Positions 35,081 to 43,535 of a stretch of 64,000 nt of DNA are shown piece after piece. Made by a program: the position numbers and the translations under genes. Location: assembly GCF_040678635.1 (NCBI RefSeq), contig NZ_JBFATZ010000001.1, forward strand, positions 434,001-498,000, in the 5' to 3' direction. This stretch comes from Thermopolyspora sp040678635 (GTDB taxonomy: Bacteria > Actinomycetota > Actinomycetes > Streptosporangiales > Streptosporangiaceae). Below the pieces are notes generated by a model. It did not search any database. It was given only the letters and a program-made list of their open reading frames with translations, and was not told the DNA's origin. How positions within the stretch are numbered: position 1 is the first letter of the stretch; each line of letters begins with the position of its first letter.

Positions 35081-37726
35081 ATGACCATACGAAGCGCAGG
35101 CGCCGAGCGCGCCCGATACCAGCTCCCTGAAAGGCCCTCCCTCGACGGCCTGGAGCAGGTATGGGTAGCCCGCTGGGAGGCCGAGGGCGTCTACCGCTTC
35201 GACCGCACCCGCCCGCGGGACGAGATCTTCTCCATCGACACGCCGCCGCCGACCGTCTCCGGCTCGCTGCACGTGGGCCACGTGCTCTCGTTCACGCACA
35301 CCGACCTGGTCGCCCGCTACCAGCGCATGCGCGGCAAGTCGGTCTTTTACCCGATGGGGTGGGACGACAACGGCCTGCCCACCGAGCGGCGCGTGCAGCA
35401 GTACTACGGCGTGCGGTGCGACCCCTCGCTGCCCTACGACCCCGGCTTCACGCCGCCGGACAAGCCCGACCCCAAGCGCCAGGTGCCCATCTCCCGGCGC
35501 AACTTCGTCGAGCTGTGCCACCGGCTCACCGAGATCGACGAGCGCGCCTTCGAGGAGGTGTGGCGGCGCGTCGGCCTGTCGGTGGACTGGTCGCTGCTCT
35601 ACACGACGATCAGCGACAGCGCGCGGGCGGTCTCGCAGCGCGGCTTCCTGCGCAACCTGCGGCGGGGCGAGGCGTACGTCGCGCAGGCGCCAACGCTGTG
35701 GGACGTCACCTACCGCACCGCGGTCGCCCAGGCCGAGCTGGAGGACCGGGAGTGGCCGGGGGCCTTCCACCGGATCGCCTTCGGGTCGCACACCGGCGAG
35801 AAGGTGTACGTCGAGACCACGCGGCCGGAGCTGCTGCCCGCGTGCGTGGCCCTCGTCGCCCACCCCGACGACGAGCGGTACCAGGGGCTGTTCGGCACCA
35901 CGGCGACCACGCCGGTGTTCGGCGTCGAGGTGCCGGTGCTCGCGCACCGCCTCGCCGAGCCCGACAAGGGCACCGGAATCGCCATGATCTGCACCTTCGG
36001 CGACGTCACCGACGTCGTCTGGTGGCGGGAGCTCGACCTGCCCACCCGGGCGATCATCGACTGGGACGGGCGGCTGGTGGCGGAGCCGCCGCCGGGGGTG
36101 CCCGCCGGGCCGTACGCGGAACTGGCCGGGAAGACCGTGCACTCGGCCCGCGAGCGCGTCGTGGAGATGCTGCGCGCCTCGGGCGAGCTCGACGGCGAGC
36201 CGCGCCCGGTGCGGCGGCCGGTGAAGTTCTACGAGCGCGGCGAGAAGCCCCTGGAGATCGTCACCACCCGCCAGTGGTACATCCGCAACGGCGGCAGGGA
36301 CGCCGAGCTGCGCGAGCGCCTGCTTGAACGCGGCCGCGAACTGTCCTGGCACCCGCCGCACATGCGGGTCCGGTACGAGAACTGGGTCGGCGGCCTCGCC
36401 GGGGACTGGCTGATCTCCCGGCAGCGCTTCTTCGGCGTGCCGATCCCCGTGTGGTACCTGCTGGACGAATCCGGCGAGCCGATCTACGACGCGCCGATCA
36501 CGCCGGACGAGTCCGCGCTGCCGGTGGACCCCTCCAGCGACGTGCCGCCCGGGTACACCGAGGAGCAGCGGGGCAAGCCGAACGGCTTCATGGGCGACCC
36601 CGACGTCATGGACACCTGGGCGACCTCGTCGCTCACCCCGCAGATCGCGGCGCGCTGGTGCACCGACGACGAGCTGTTCGAGCGGGTCTTCCCGATGGAC
36701 CTGCGTCCCCAGGCGCACGAGATCATCCGTACCTGGCTCTTCGCCACGGTGGTGCGCTCGCACCTGGAGCACGACAGGCTGCCGTGGCGGAACGCGGCGA
36801 TCTCCGGCTGGGTGCTCGACCCGGACCGCAAGAAGATGTCCAAGTCCAAGGGGAACGTCGTCACCCCCCTGGCGCTGCTTGAGCAGCACGGCTCGGACGC
36901 GGTGCGCTACTGGGCCGCCGGAGGGCGGCTCGGCGTGGACACCGCCTTCGACCCCGGCCAGCTCAAGATCGGCCGGCGGCTCGCCATCAAGATCCTCAAC
37001 GCGTCGAAGTTCATCCTCGGCCTCGGCGACCCCGCCGCGGAGTCCGCCGAGACGGCGACCGAGCCGCTGGACCTGTCGATGCTCGCCACGCTGCGCGGCG
37101 TGGTGGCCGAGGCGACCGAGGCGTTCGAGGGGTACGAGCACACCCGGGCGCTGGAGGTCACCGAGCGGTTCTTCTGGGAGTTCTGCGACGACTACCTCGA
37201 ACTGGTCAAGACCCGCGCGTACGGCGAGGCGGGCGCGTCGGCGAGGGCGGCGCTGCGCCAGGCCCTCGACGTCATGTTGCGGCTGTTCGCGCCGTTCCTG
37301 CCGTTCGTGACCGAGGAGGTCTGGTCGTGGTGGCGGGACGGCTCGGTGCACCGGGCGAGCTGGCCGGTTCCCGAGGAGCTCCCGGCCGCGCGCCCGGCGG
37401 GGACTGCGGCTGCGGGCGCGGAGACGGGCTCCGAGACCGGCCCCGCGACCGGCTCCGAGACGGTCTCCGCGACCGGCGCGGAGACCGGGCCGACCGGTGA
37501 CCCGGCCGTGCTGGCGGCCGTCGCGGCGGTGCTGCGACAGGTGCGCAAGGCCAAGTCGGAGGCGAAGGCGTCGATGCGCGCCCAGGTCTCCCGGGTCGAG
37601 GTCGTCGGCCCCGACGCCGAACTGGTGCGACCCGGCCAGGACGACCTGTGCGCGGCCGGCGTCATCGAGGAGTTCGTGCTCGAGCACGCCGACGGAGAGA
37701 CCGCCGTACGCGTGACCCTGGCCTGA
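35081..37726 (+). CDS. valS: valine--tRNA ligase
   Basis: An 881-residue class Ia aminoacyl-tRNA synthetase. PPPTVSGSLHVGHVLSFTHT holds the HIGH-type motif. The editing domain lies about residues 200-350 (VETTRPELLPACVALVAHP). RKKMSKSKGNVVTPLALL holds KMSKS, and the anticodon-binding domain follows. The C-terminus has an unusual Gly/Ala/Thr/Glu/Ser-rich insert near residues 770-805 (ETGSETGPATGSETVSATG), and the usual C-terminal coiled coil is replaced by a shorter RQVRKAKSEAKASMRAQ domain. This is the valyl type related to archaeal or spirochaetal enzymes that several actinomycetes carry (inference). The start is supported by a leaderless -10 box; the open frame begins 54 bp earlier. A strong terminator follows. 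Confidence 0.94.
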   Translation: MTIRSAGAERARYQLPERPSLDGLEQVWVARWEAEGVYRFDRTRPRDEIFSIDTPPPTVSGSLHVGHVLSFTHTDLVARYQRMRGKSVFYPMGWDDNGLPTERRVQQYYGVRCDPSLPYDPGFTPPDKPDPKRQVPISRRNFVELCHRLTEIDERAFEEVWRRVGLSVDWSLLYTTISDSARAVSQRGFLRNLRRGEAYVAQAPTLWDVTYRTAVAQAELEDREWPGAFHRIAFGSHTGEKVYVETTRPELLPACVALVAHPDDERYQGLFGTTATTPVFGVEVPVLAHRLAEPDKGTGIAMICTFGDVTDVVWWRELDLPTRAIIDWDGRLVAEPPPGVPAGPYAELAGKTVHSARERVVEMLRASGELDGEPRPVRRPVKFYERGEKPLEIVTTRQWYIRNGGRDAELRERLLERGRELSWHPPHMRVRYENWVGGLAGDWLISRQRFFGVPIPVWYLLDESGEPIYDAPITPDESALPVDPSSDVPPGYTEEQRGKPNGFMGDPDVMDTWATSSLTPQIAARWCTDDELFERVFPMDLRPQAHEIIRTWLFATVVRSHLEHDRLPWRNAAISGWVLDPDRKKMSKSKGNVVTPLALLEQHGSDAVRYWAAGGRLGVDTAFDPGQLKIGRRLAIKILNASKFILGLGDPAAESAETATEPLDLSMLATLRGVVAEATEAFEGYEHTRALEVTERFFWEFCDDYLELVKTRAYGEAGASARAALRQALDVMLRLFAPFLPFVTEEVWSWWRDGSVHRASWPVPEELPAARPAGTAAAGAETGSETGPATGSETVSATGAETGPTGDPAVLAAVAAVLRQVRKAKSEAKASMRAQVSRVEVVGPDAELVRPGQDDLCAAGVIEEFVLEHADGETAVRVTLA

Positions 37727-37733
37727 AACCCCT

Positions 37734-37771
37734 CCCGTCCGCGCGGACCGCTCGCGGCACGCGCGGACGGG
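37734..37771 (+). terminator. perfect 12-bp hairpin after valS
   Basis: Arms CCCGTCCGCGCG (37734-37745) and CGCGCGGACGGG (37760-37771) are separated by a 14-nt loop, 8 bp after the valS stop codon. No U-tract is present. Confidence 0.8.
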
Positions 37772-37846
37772 ACGACCCGGCGGGCGGCGGCCGGAGACGG
37801 GCCGCCGCAGTCCTCCCCGGCCCGTCATGGGCGGGACGGTTGCGCC

Positions 37847-38032
37847 GGTACCCGGCCGGAGTCGTTCCGTCGGCCTGGGCGGGACGGGCAGGTGATCGGA
37901 ATGGTGCCGGTACCCGGCCGGAGCCGTTCCGTCGGCCTGGGCGGGACGGGCAGGTGATCGGAATGGTGCCAGTATCCGGTCGGAGCCGTTCCGTCGGCCG
38001 TGGCGGAGCGGGCAGGCGATCGGACGACGCCC
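37847..38032. repeat. 62-bp tandem repeat, 3 units
   Basis: Units start at 37847, 37909 and 37971, exactly 62 bp apart, each beginning GGTACCCGGCCGGAG (the third is degenerate: AGTATCCGGTCGGAG). Units 1 and 2 differ at only a few positions. Intergenic and noncoding (62 is not a multiple of 3). Confidence 0.9.
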
Positions 38033-38188
38033 GTGGGTGCCGTCGCCGCGCCCGAAGGGTGGGGAAACCTTTACTGCGGCACGCCGGGCGCGTCCCCTGC
38101 GGGAACTTACCTGCGGGTGAAGAGGCTGTCCCGCTTCCGACACGCTAGGTAGTGCGCAACCGCCCGGCGGACGTGACAGGCTTGACGT

Positions 38189-39490
38189 GTGATCCCCGAT
38201 AACGACGACCGCCGTCCGCCGAGCGTCCCGCCGGTGCTGGCTGCGATGGCCGCATGGAGCTGGCGCCTGATCGTGCTCGGGGTGGTGGTCTACTACTTCG
38301 CGCAGATCGTGGCCACGCTGCAGTTCGTGGCGCTGCCGGTGGCGATCGCGCTGCTGCTGACGGCGCTGCTGTTCCCGCTCACCGACGGGCTGCGGCGGGC
38401 CGGGCTGAACTCGATGGCGGCGACGTGGCTGACGATGCTGACCGCGCTCGCCGTCCTCGGCATCACCGGCTGGATCGTCGGGGCGCGCGCCAACGACGAG
38501 TTCCCGCGCCTGGTCGACCAGGTGCAGACCACCGCGAGGGACCTGCAGAACTGGCTGCTCACCGGGCCGCTCGGGCTGCGTGAGTCGCAGCTCGCCGACA
38601 TGGTCTCGGAGGTGACGCGGCAGCTCAACGAGCAGCGTGCCGCGATCACCGGCACGCTGGTGACGGGCGCGGCCGTGGCCGTCGAGGTGCTCGCCGGCAT
38701 CGTGCTCATGCTGTTCGTGACGTTCTTCCTGCTCAAGGACGGCGAACGGATCTGGTCGTGGTTCCTGAAGGGGTTCGGCCGGGCCCGGCCCCGGGTGGAC
38801 CGGGCCGGACGCGCGGCGTGGCGCACCCTGTCGCACTACGTGCAGGGCACCGTCATGGTGGCCGCCGTGCACGGCGTCATCATGGGTATCGTGCTGGCCG
38901 GCATGGGGGTGCCGCTGTGGGCGCCGCTCGCCGTGCTGATCTTCCTGGCGAGCTTCATCCCGATCATCGGTATCTTCTTCGCCGGCGGCCTGGCCGCCCT
39001 GGTCACCCTCGGTGCGAAGGGGCCGATCTACGCGCTGGTGTTCATCGGCATCCTCGTCGTGGAGCAGCAGTTGGAGAACCACGTGCTCCAGCCGCTGATC
39101 GTGGGCCGGGCGGTGAAATTCCATCCGCTGGCGATCATCCTGGTGCTCGCCGTCGGCGGCGTGCTCGCCGGCATCACCGGCGCGGCCGTGGCGGTGCCCA
39201 TCGCGGCGGTGCTCTACCGGGCCCTGCCCGAGCTGCGCCACGACCAGCGGGCCCTGCCTCCGCCGTCGGACTTCCACGCCGGGCCGCCGGGGGAGACGGG
39301 CGGCGGGCCGGGCGGGGGCCCCGGCGGGGGGCCGACCGGCGGACCGCCCGAGAGGCCGGCCGAGGAGCCTGGCGAGGGGCCTGCCGAGGGTCCGCCCGAG
39401 GAGCAGGGCGAGAGGCCGGCCGGGGGCGGGGGAGAGGACGCGGGCACGGCGGAGGACGCGAACGAGGTGTCCAGGCCGCACAGCCGGTAA
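38189..39490 (+). CDS. AI-2E family transporter (PerM/YdiK-like)
   Basis: A 433-residue membrane protein with about eight helices. The family core is recognisable: FVALPVAIALLLTALLFPLTD, GIVLMLFVTFFLLKDGERIW, the long amphipathic VDRAGRAAWRTLSHYVQGTV, and the highly conserved IIGIFFAGGLAALVTLG and VEQQLENHVLQPLIVGRAVK. Residues 360-433 are a disordered Gly/Pro/Glu-rich cytoplasmic tail. Family members export autoinducer-2 or act as Na+/H+ antiporters; the substrate here is unknown. It starts at GTG 38189. The stop codon overlaps the predicted -10 box of the dut transcript. Confidence 0.87.
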   Translation: MIPDNDDRRPPSVPPVLAAMAAWSWRLIVLGVVVYYFAQIVATLQFVALPVAIALLLTALLFPLTDGLRRAGLNSMAATWLTMLTALAVLGITGWIVGARANDEFPRLVDQVQTTARDLQNWLLTGPLGLRESQLADMVSEVTRQLNEQRAAITGTLVTGAAVAVEVLAGIVLMLFVTFFLLKDGERIWSWFLKGFGRARPRVDRAGRAAWRTLSHYVQGTVMVAAVHGVIMGIVLAGMGVPLWAPLAVLIFLASFIPIIGIFFAGGLAALVTLGAKGPIYALVFIGILVVEQQLENHVLQPLIVGRAVKFHPLAIILVLAVGGVLAGITGAAVAVPIAAVLYRALPELRHDQRALPPPSDFHAGPPGETGGGPGGGPGGGPTGGPPERPAEEPGEGPAEGPPEEQGERPAGGGGEDAGTAEDANEVSRPHSR

Positions 39491-39493
39491 GGT
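39488..39493 (+). promoter_or_regulatory. -10 box TAAGGT of the dut transcript, overlapping the upstream stop codon
   Basis: The TAA stop of the AI-2E-type gene is part of TAAGGT. A start site 7-9 nt downstream would fall at GTG 39502, the first codon of an 8-codon minicistron ahead of dut. Confidence 0.45.
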
Positions 39494-39501
39494 CTGCGTT
39501 C

Positions 39502-39528
39502 GTGACCAGTACCCGCGGCCGGAGGTGA
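39502..39528 (+). other. possible leaderless 8-codon upstream ORF preceding dut
   Basis: GTG at 39502 opens the frame MTSTRGRR and closes with TGA at 39526-39528. The TGA lies inside the dut ribosome-binding sequence GGAGGTGA, 3 bp before the dut ATG. Termination there would place ribosomes at the dut start, suggesting translational coupling. This is inference from layout only. Confidence 0.35.
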
Positions 39529-39531
39529 CCG

Positions 39532-39969
39532 ATGAGCGTCGAGGTGTTGATCCAGCGGCTCGACCCGGACCTGCCGCCACCCGCCTATGCCCACCCCGGC
39601 GACGCCGGGGCCGATCTCTACGCCCGCGAGGACGTCGAGCTGCTGCCGGGCGAGCGCGCCGTCGTGCCGACCGGGCTCGCGATCGCCCTGCCCGACGGCT
39701 ACGCGGCGTTCGTGCATCCGCGGTCGGGACTGGCCGCGAGGCTGGGCGTCACCCTCGTCAACGCCCCCGGCACGGTCGACGCCGGCTACCGGGGCGAGAT
39801 CAAGGTGACCCTGCTCAACACCGACCTCAAGAACGCCGTGCGGCTGAGCCGCGGGGATCGCATCGCCCAGTTGGTGATCCAGCGGGTCGAGCGGGCACGG
39901 TTCCACGAGGTGGAGCGGCTGCCGGGATCGGTCAGAGGCGCGAACGGCTTCGGCTCCACCGGCCGGTAG
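39532..39969 (+). CDS. dut: deoxyuridine 5'-triphosphate nucleotidohydrolase (dUTPase)
   Basis: A 145-residue trimeric dUTPase that hydrolyses dUTP to dUMP and pyrophosphate, keeping uracil out of DNA. All five motifs are present: DAGADLYA, PRSGLAARLGV, VNAPGTVDAGYRGEI, RGDRIAQLVI and the C-terminal P-loop-like GANGFGSTGR. The ATG at 39532 follows GGAGGTGACCG. It is the first gene of the conserved actinobacterial run dut - DUF3710 - OB-fold - DUF3159. The window shows no thymidylate genes nearby. Confidence 0.97.
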   Translation: MSVEVLIQRLDPDLPPPAYAHPGDAGADLYAREDVELLPGERAVVPTGLAIALPDGYAAFVHPRSGLAARLGVTLVNAPGTVDAGYRGEIKVTLLNTDLKNAVRLSRGDRIAQLVIQRVERARFHEVERLPGSVRGANGFGSTGR

Positions 39970-40043
39970 CCGCGCGGCCCGCCCCGAAGGGGGAGCCGCC
40001 GCGCCGACAGCGGCCTTCAGTGACCAATAGGAGAGTGAGAACA

Positions 40044-40712
40044 GTGTTCCGACGTCGCCGCCGCGAGCGGGAGCGGGCGGCACCGGTCGCCGAAGAGGCG
40101 TCCGTGCCCCAGCGGGAGTCCGGCCCCTGGGACGCCGACGAACCCCACCCCGAGGGGGAGCGGGTCGATCTCGGCGGCATGCTCCTGCCCATCGGGCCCG
40201 GGTTCGAGGTGCAGCTCAACGTCGCCGGGGACCAGATCGTGGGCGCGGTCATCCTGGTGGACGGCAGTGCCCTGCAGGTCCACGCGTTCGCCGCGCCCAA
40301 GCGCAGCGGCATCTGGGACGAGGTCAGGGGCGAGCTGAAGCGCGAGGTGACCGCCTCCGGCGGCACCGCCGAGGAGGTCGAGGGACCGTTCGGCGTCGAG
40401 CTGGCCGCCCGGGTCAGGCAGGGTGAGGCGCTGCAGCCGGTGCGGTTCTGCGGGATCGACGGCCCCCGCTGGTTCCTGCGGGCGGTGATCAGCGGCAAGG
40501 CCGCGGTCGACGCCGAGGCCGCCGCGACGCTGGAGGACGTCGTCCGAGACATCGTCGTGGTCCGCGGCGACCATCCGATGCCCCCCAAGGAGCCCATCGA
40601 GCTGCGGCTGCCCCCCGAGGCCAGGCAGGCGATGGAGCAGCAGGCCGCCCAGACCGGCCGTCCCGATTTGAACCCGTTCGAACGCGGCCCCGAGATAACG
40701 GAAACGCGCTGA
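40044..40712 (+). CDS. DUF3710 family protein
   Basis: A 222-residue DUF3710 protein. It has an Arg-rich N-terminus (MFRRRRRERER), then acidic residues, then an ordered alpha/beta domain (RVDLGGMLLPIGPGFEVQLN, LQVHAFAAPKRSGIWDEVRG, VRFCGIDGPRWFLRAVISGK) and the conserved PMPPKEPIELRLP. GTG 40044 is behind AGGAGAG. The family always sits next to dut and the OB-fold gene in actinomycetes, as here. No biochemical function is established. Soluble. Confidence 0.9.
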   Translation: MFRRRRRERERAAPVAEEASVPQRESGPWDADEPHPEGERVDLGGMLLPIGPGFEVQLNVAGDQIVGAVILVDGSALQVHAFAAPKRSGIWDEVRGELKREVTASGGTAEEVEGPFGVELAARVRQGEALQPVRFCGIDGPRWFLRAVISGKAAVDAEAAATLEDVVRDIVVVRGDHPMPPKEPIELRLPPEARQAMEQQAAQTGRPDLNPFERGPEITETR

Positions 40713-40761
40713 ACTGACCTAACCTGGTTCAGCAGGCGGGGTAGTCAAGGGGTGAACGTCG

Positions 40762-41262
40762 ATGGGCAGCGAGCCTCGTGAGGGGCGATCCGGCGAGGCG
40801 CGTGGTGAGCGTCCGAAACAGAACGTTCAAGATCAGGGCTCCCAGAGCCAGGGTGCGCAAAAGCCGGGTACTGAAAAGCCGGGTACTGAAAAGCAGGGCG
40901 GGCTGCGGGCGCTGCTGCGGCGGCTGACGGCCGGCCAGTCGGAACTTGAGGCGGAGGAGCTGCGCGAGGACCTGGACCGGGAGGACGCGACGCCGATCGT
41001 CTCGTGTGGCGGGCGGCGCAGGTTCCGGGTCGCGGGTACTCTACGGACGGTGACCCTGCGGCCGAGGGGCGGCGCGCCCGCCCTGGAGGCGGAGCTGTAC
41101 GACGGCTCCGACGTGATCGACCTGGTCTGGCTGGGCCGTCGCAAGATCGTCGGCATCGAGCCGGGCCGGGTGGTGCGGGCCGAGGGCCTGGTCAGTCTGC
41201 AGGACGGTCGCAAGGTGATGTTCAACCCGCGGTACGAACTGCGTCCCACGGGTGGTCAATGA
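40762..41262 (+). CDS. OB-fold nucleic acid-binding domain protein
   Basis: A 166-residue protein. Residues 1-50 are disordered, with a duplicated KPGTEKPGTEKQ. Residues 85-160 are a single OB fold (RFRVAGTLRTVTLRPRGGAP, DVIDLVWLGRRKIVGIEPG, RVVRAEGLVSLQDGRKVMFN). It starts at ATG 40762 with AAGGGGTGA upstream. It belongs to the conserved DUF3710 - OB-fold - DUF3159 cluster. Its role is presumably single-stranded nucleic-acid binding, perhaps linked to dut and DNA metabolism (inference from neighbourhood). Confidence 0.88.
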   Translation: MGSEPREGRSGEARGERPKQNVQDQGSQSQGAQKPGTEKPGTEKQGGLRALLRRLTAGQSELEAEELREDLDREDATPIVSCGGRRRFRVAGTLRTVTLRPRGGAPALEAELYDGSDVIDLVWLGRRKIVGIEPGRVVRAEGLVSLQDGRKVMFNPRYELRPTGGQ

Positions 41263-41282
41263 TCCAGGAAGGGGCTGGCAGC

Positions 41283-41969
41283 ATGAATTCGGCCGACGCC
41301 ACGGAGGACGCCACGGATCCGGCGCGGCCGGCCGCGTACGAGACCGTGGAGGCCGCGGTGCGGGCCCAGCTCGCCAAGGCGCTGGGCGGCAAGCGCGGCA
41401 TCCTGGAGGCCGCGGTGCCCACCATCGCCTTCACCATCAGCTGGATCGCCACCGAGCAGCTCAAGCTCAGCCTGATCATCAGCATCGGCACGGCGGTGCT
41501 GCTCCTGCTCGTGCGCCTCGTCCAGCGCTCCACGCCGCAGTTCGTCCTCAACAGCCTCGTCGGCATCGGCATCGGCGCCTTCCTCGCCAGCCGCTCCGGC
41601 GAGGCCAAGGACGTGTTCCTGCCCGGCATCCTCTACAACGCCGCGTACGCCGCCGGCATGCTGCTGTCCATCGTGGTCCGCTGGCCGATCGTGGGCTTCC
41701 TCGTCGGCGCGATCACCGCCGACCTGTCCGCCTGGCGCAACGACCCCGGCATGGTACGCCTGTGCTCCAGGCTGACCTGGCTGCTGCTGCTCCCATGCGT
41801 GTTGCGCGTGGTCGTGCAGCTCCCCCTCTACTACGCCGACCAGGTGGCCGTCCTCGGCGTCAGCAAGGTGGTGCTCGGCTGGCCGCTGCAGGTGGCCGCC
41901 CTCGGCGCGATGGTCTGGGTCCTCGCCCGAGGCCGCACCCCGATCACCCCGGCGGCGGGCGGGGCCTGA
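41283..41969 (+). CDS. DUF3159 integral membrane protein
   Basis: A 228-residue protein with five to six transmembrane helices of the DUF3159 family. VEAAVRAQLAKALGGKRGILEAAVPTIAF opens the domain; later helices include LNSLVGIGIGAFLASRSGEA and FLPGILYNAAYAAGMLLSIV. Start 41283 is preceded by GGAAGGGG at good spacing. An upstream in-frame ATG at 41259 would overlap the OB-fold stop (ATGA) and is the alternative. It is the last gene of the dut cluster, convergent with the TrkA pair. Function is unknown; a transporter role is often guessed. Confidence 0.88.
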   Translation: MNSADATEDATDPARPAAYETVEAAVRAQLAKALGGKRGILEAAVPTIAFTISWIATEQLKLSLIISIGTAVLLLLVRLVQRSTPQFVLNSLVGIGIGAFLASRSGEAKDVFLPGILYNAAYAAGMLLSIVVRWPIVGFLVGAITADLSAWRNDPGMVRLCSRLTWLLLLPCVLRVVVQLPLYYADQVAVLGVSKVVLGWPLQVAALGAMVWVLARGRTPITPAAGGA

Positions 41970-42050
41970 CGCCCGGCCCGTCCGCCACGCGGCACGGCTC
42001 AGTGCCGCTCAATGGCCGCTCAGTGCCGCTGGGGAGCCGATCGGGGCCGC

Positions 42051-42710
42051 TCAGTGCGGGGCGAGCAACTGCGCCAGGTCGCGTTCGACCTCCTGGGTGG
42101 CCACGAACAGCAGCTCGTCCCCGGCCTCCAGGGGATCGTTGGCGGAGGGGACCAGCACACGGCCCTCGCGCAGGATCGCCACCAGCGCGGAGTCCTGCGG
42201 CCACGGCACCGACCCGGCGCGCTGGCCGACGACCGGCGCGTCCTCGGGCAGGGTGAGCTCGACCAGGTTCGCCTGACCCTGCCGGAAGGTCATCAGCCGC
42301 ACCAGGTCGCCGACGCTGACCGCCTCCTCCACCAGGGCGCTGAGCAGGCGCGGGGTGGAGACGGCGACGTCCACGCCCCACGACTCGTTGAACAGCCACT
42401 CGTTCTTCGGGTGGTTGATGCGGGCGACCACGCGGGGCACGCCGTACTCGGTCTTGGCCAGCAGCGAGACCACCAGGTTCACCTTGTCGTCGCCGCTGGC
42501 GGCGATCACCACCTGGCAGTTGTTCAGCCCGGCCTCGTCGAGCGAGGAGACCTCGCACGCGTCGGCGAGCAGCCACTCCGCCTTCGGCACACTGTCGATC
42601 TTGATGGCCCTGGGGTCGGCGTCGATGAGCAGCACCTGGTGGCCGTTCTCCAGCAGCTCGGCGGCGATGGACCGGCCGACGGCGCCGGCTCCGGCGATGG
42701 CGACGCGCAT
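42051..42710 (-). CDS. TrkA-family potassium uptake regulatory protein (second of pair)
   Basis: A 219-residue cytoplasmic RCK protein. N-terminal Rossmann fold RVAIAGAGAVGRSIAAELL binds NAD(H), and the acidic end of beta-2 is LLIDADP. Residues 135-219 form the TrkA-C domain (NLVELTLPEDAPVVGQ...GDELLFVATQEVERDL). It pairs with the upstream gene, whose stop overlaps its start by one base (TGATG), so translation is coupled. The pair would gate a Trk/Ktr K+ channel whose membrane subunit is not in this window, unless the neighbouring APC-type permease is the partner. Confidence 0.93.
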   Translation of the reverse strand: MRVAIAGAGAVGRSIAAELLENGHQVLLIDADPRAIKIDSVPKAEWLLADACEVSSLDEAGLNNCQVVIAASGDDKVNLVVSLLAKTEYGVPRVVARINHPKNEWLFNESWGVDVAVSTPRLLSALVEEAVSVGDLVRLMTFRQGQANLVELTLPEDAPVVGQRAGSVPWPQDSALVAILREGRVLVPSANDPLEAGDELLFVATQEVERDLAQLLAPH

Positions 42711-43375
42711 CAGTCCTCCTCCTCGGGGGTGCCCGACAGCACCTTGTGAATGCGGTCCATGTCGTTCTCGGCGGCGATCACGTGCAGGATGTCCCCCTCC
42801 TGCAGCACGGTGTCGGCCTTGGGCAGCAGCGCCTCGCCCATCCGGTTGATGAACGCCACGCGGGCGCCGACGGCCTTCTCGATCCGATGGAGCGTCGTGC
42901 CGATCCAGTGGGGGTGGAAGACCACCTCGGCGAGGATCACGGTGCCGGTGGGGTCGCGCCACAGCGGCTCGGCGCCCTCGGGCAGGATGCGGCGCAGGAT
43001 CTGGTCGGCCGTCCACCGCACGGTCGCCACCGTGGGGATGCCGAGCCGCTGGTAGACCTCGGCGCGGCGCGAGTCGTAGATGCGCGCCACGACGTTCTCG
43101 ACGCCGAAGGTCTCCCTGGCCACCCGGGCGGAGATGACGTTGGAGTTGTCTCCGCTGCTCACCGAGACGTACGCGCCCGCGGTCTCGATCCCCGCCTCGA
43201 TGAGCACGTCGCGGTCGAACCCGATGCCGGTCACCCGCTTGCCCCGGAATCCGGCCCGCAGGCGGCGAAACGCCTGCGGATCGCGGTCGATGATGGCCAC
43301 CGAGTGCCCGTTGTCCTCAAGGATGTGGGCGAGCGTGGAGCCGACCCGGCCACATCCCATGATCACGATATGCAT
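42710..43375 (-). CDS. TrkA-family potassium uptake regulatory protein (first of pair)
   Basis: A 221-residue RCK protein with Rossmann fold HIVIMGCGRVGSTLAHILE, acidic IIDRDP and a C-terminal TrkA-C domain (TVILAEVVFHPHWIGTTLHRIE...VLQEGDILHVIAAENDM). ATG 43375 is preceded by a purine-rich sequence. It is divergent from the APC permease gene with 160 bp between them, a layout conserved across actinomycetes and suggesting that the permease and the RCK proteins form one K+-uptake system. It is co-translated with the second TrkA-like gene. Confidence 0.93.
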   Translation of the reverse strand: MHIVIMGCGRVGSTLAHILEDNGHSVAIIDRDPQAFRRLRAGFRGKRVTGIGFDRDVLIEAGIETAGAYVSVSSGDNSNVISARVARETFGVENVVARIYDSRRAEVYQRLGIPTVATVRWTADQILRRILPEGAEPLWRDPTGTVILAEVVFHPHWIGTTLHRIEKAVGARVAFINRMGEALLPKADTVLQEGDILHVIAAENDMDRIHKVLSGTPEEED

Positions 43376-43521
43376 GCTCCCCCGCCGTTCGGTCGAGGCG
43401 GTACCTGTTGTGAATTCCCGCGGATCCGGCCGTTAAGAGTCCAGTCCTAATACCTCTATCAGGACAGTATGGCCTGCCTTCCCCCACGCGTCCTCCGTGC
43501 GGTCGGCAGCCGGGACCCGGC

Positions 43522-43527
43522 TAGCAT
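43522..43527 (+). promoter_or_regulatory. -10 box TAGCAT for leaderless APC permease gene
   Basis: TAGCAT lies 8 nt upstream of GTG 43536, with no ribosome site in between. This fits a leaderless transcript. Confidence 0.55.
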
Positions 43528-43535
43528 CGTCAAAC

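Larger units (their letters stand above)
37727..38188. other. intergenic region, about 460 bp, with terminator and repeat
   Basis: It contains the valS terminator (37734-37771) and a 62-bp triplicate repeat (37847-38032). A possible -10 box TAGGTA near 38146 lies about 40 bp upstream of the AI-2E-type transporter gene. No coding frame is supported. Confidence 0.6.

Noticed and set aside
35066..39580. 1504-codon minus-strand open frame across valS and the AI-2E-type gene
   Set aside because: It spans two unrelated plus-strand genes, a terminator and an intergenic repeat, so it is a shadow frame.
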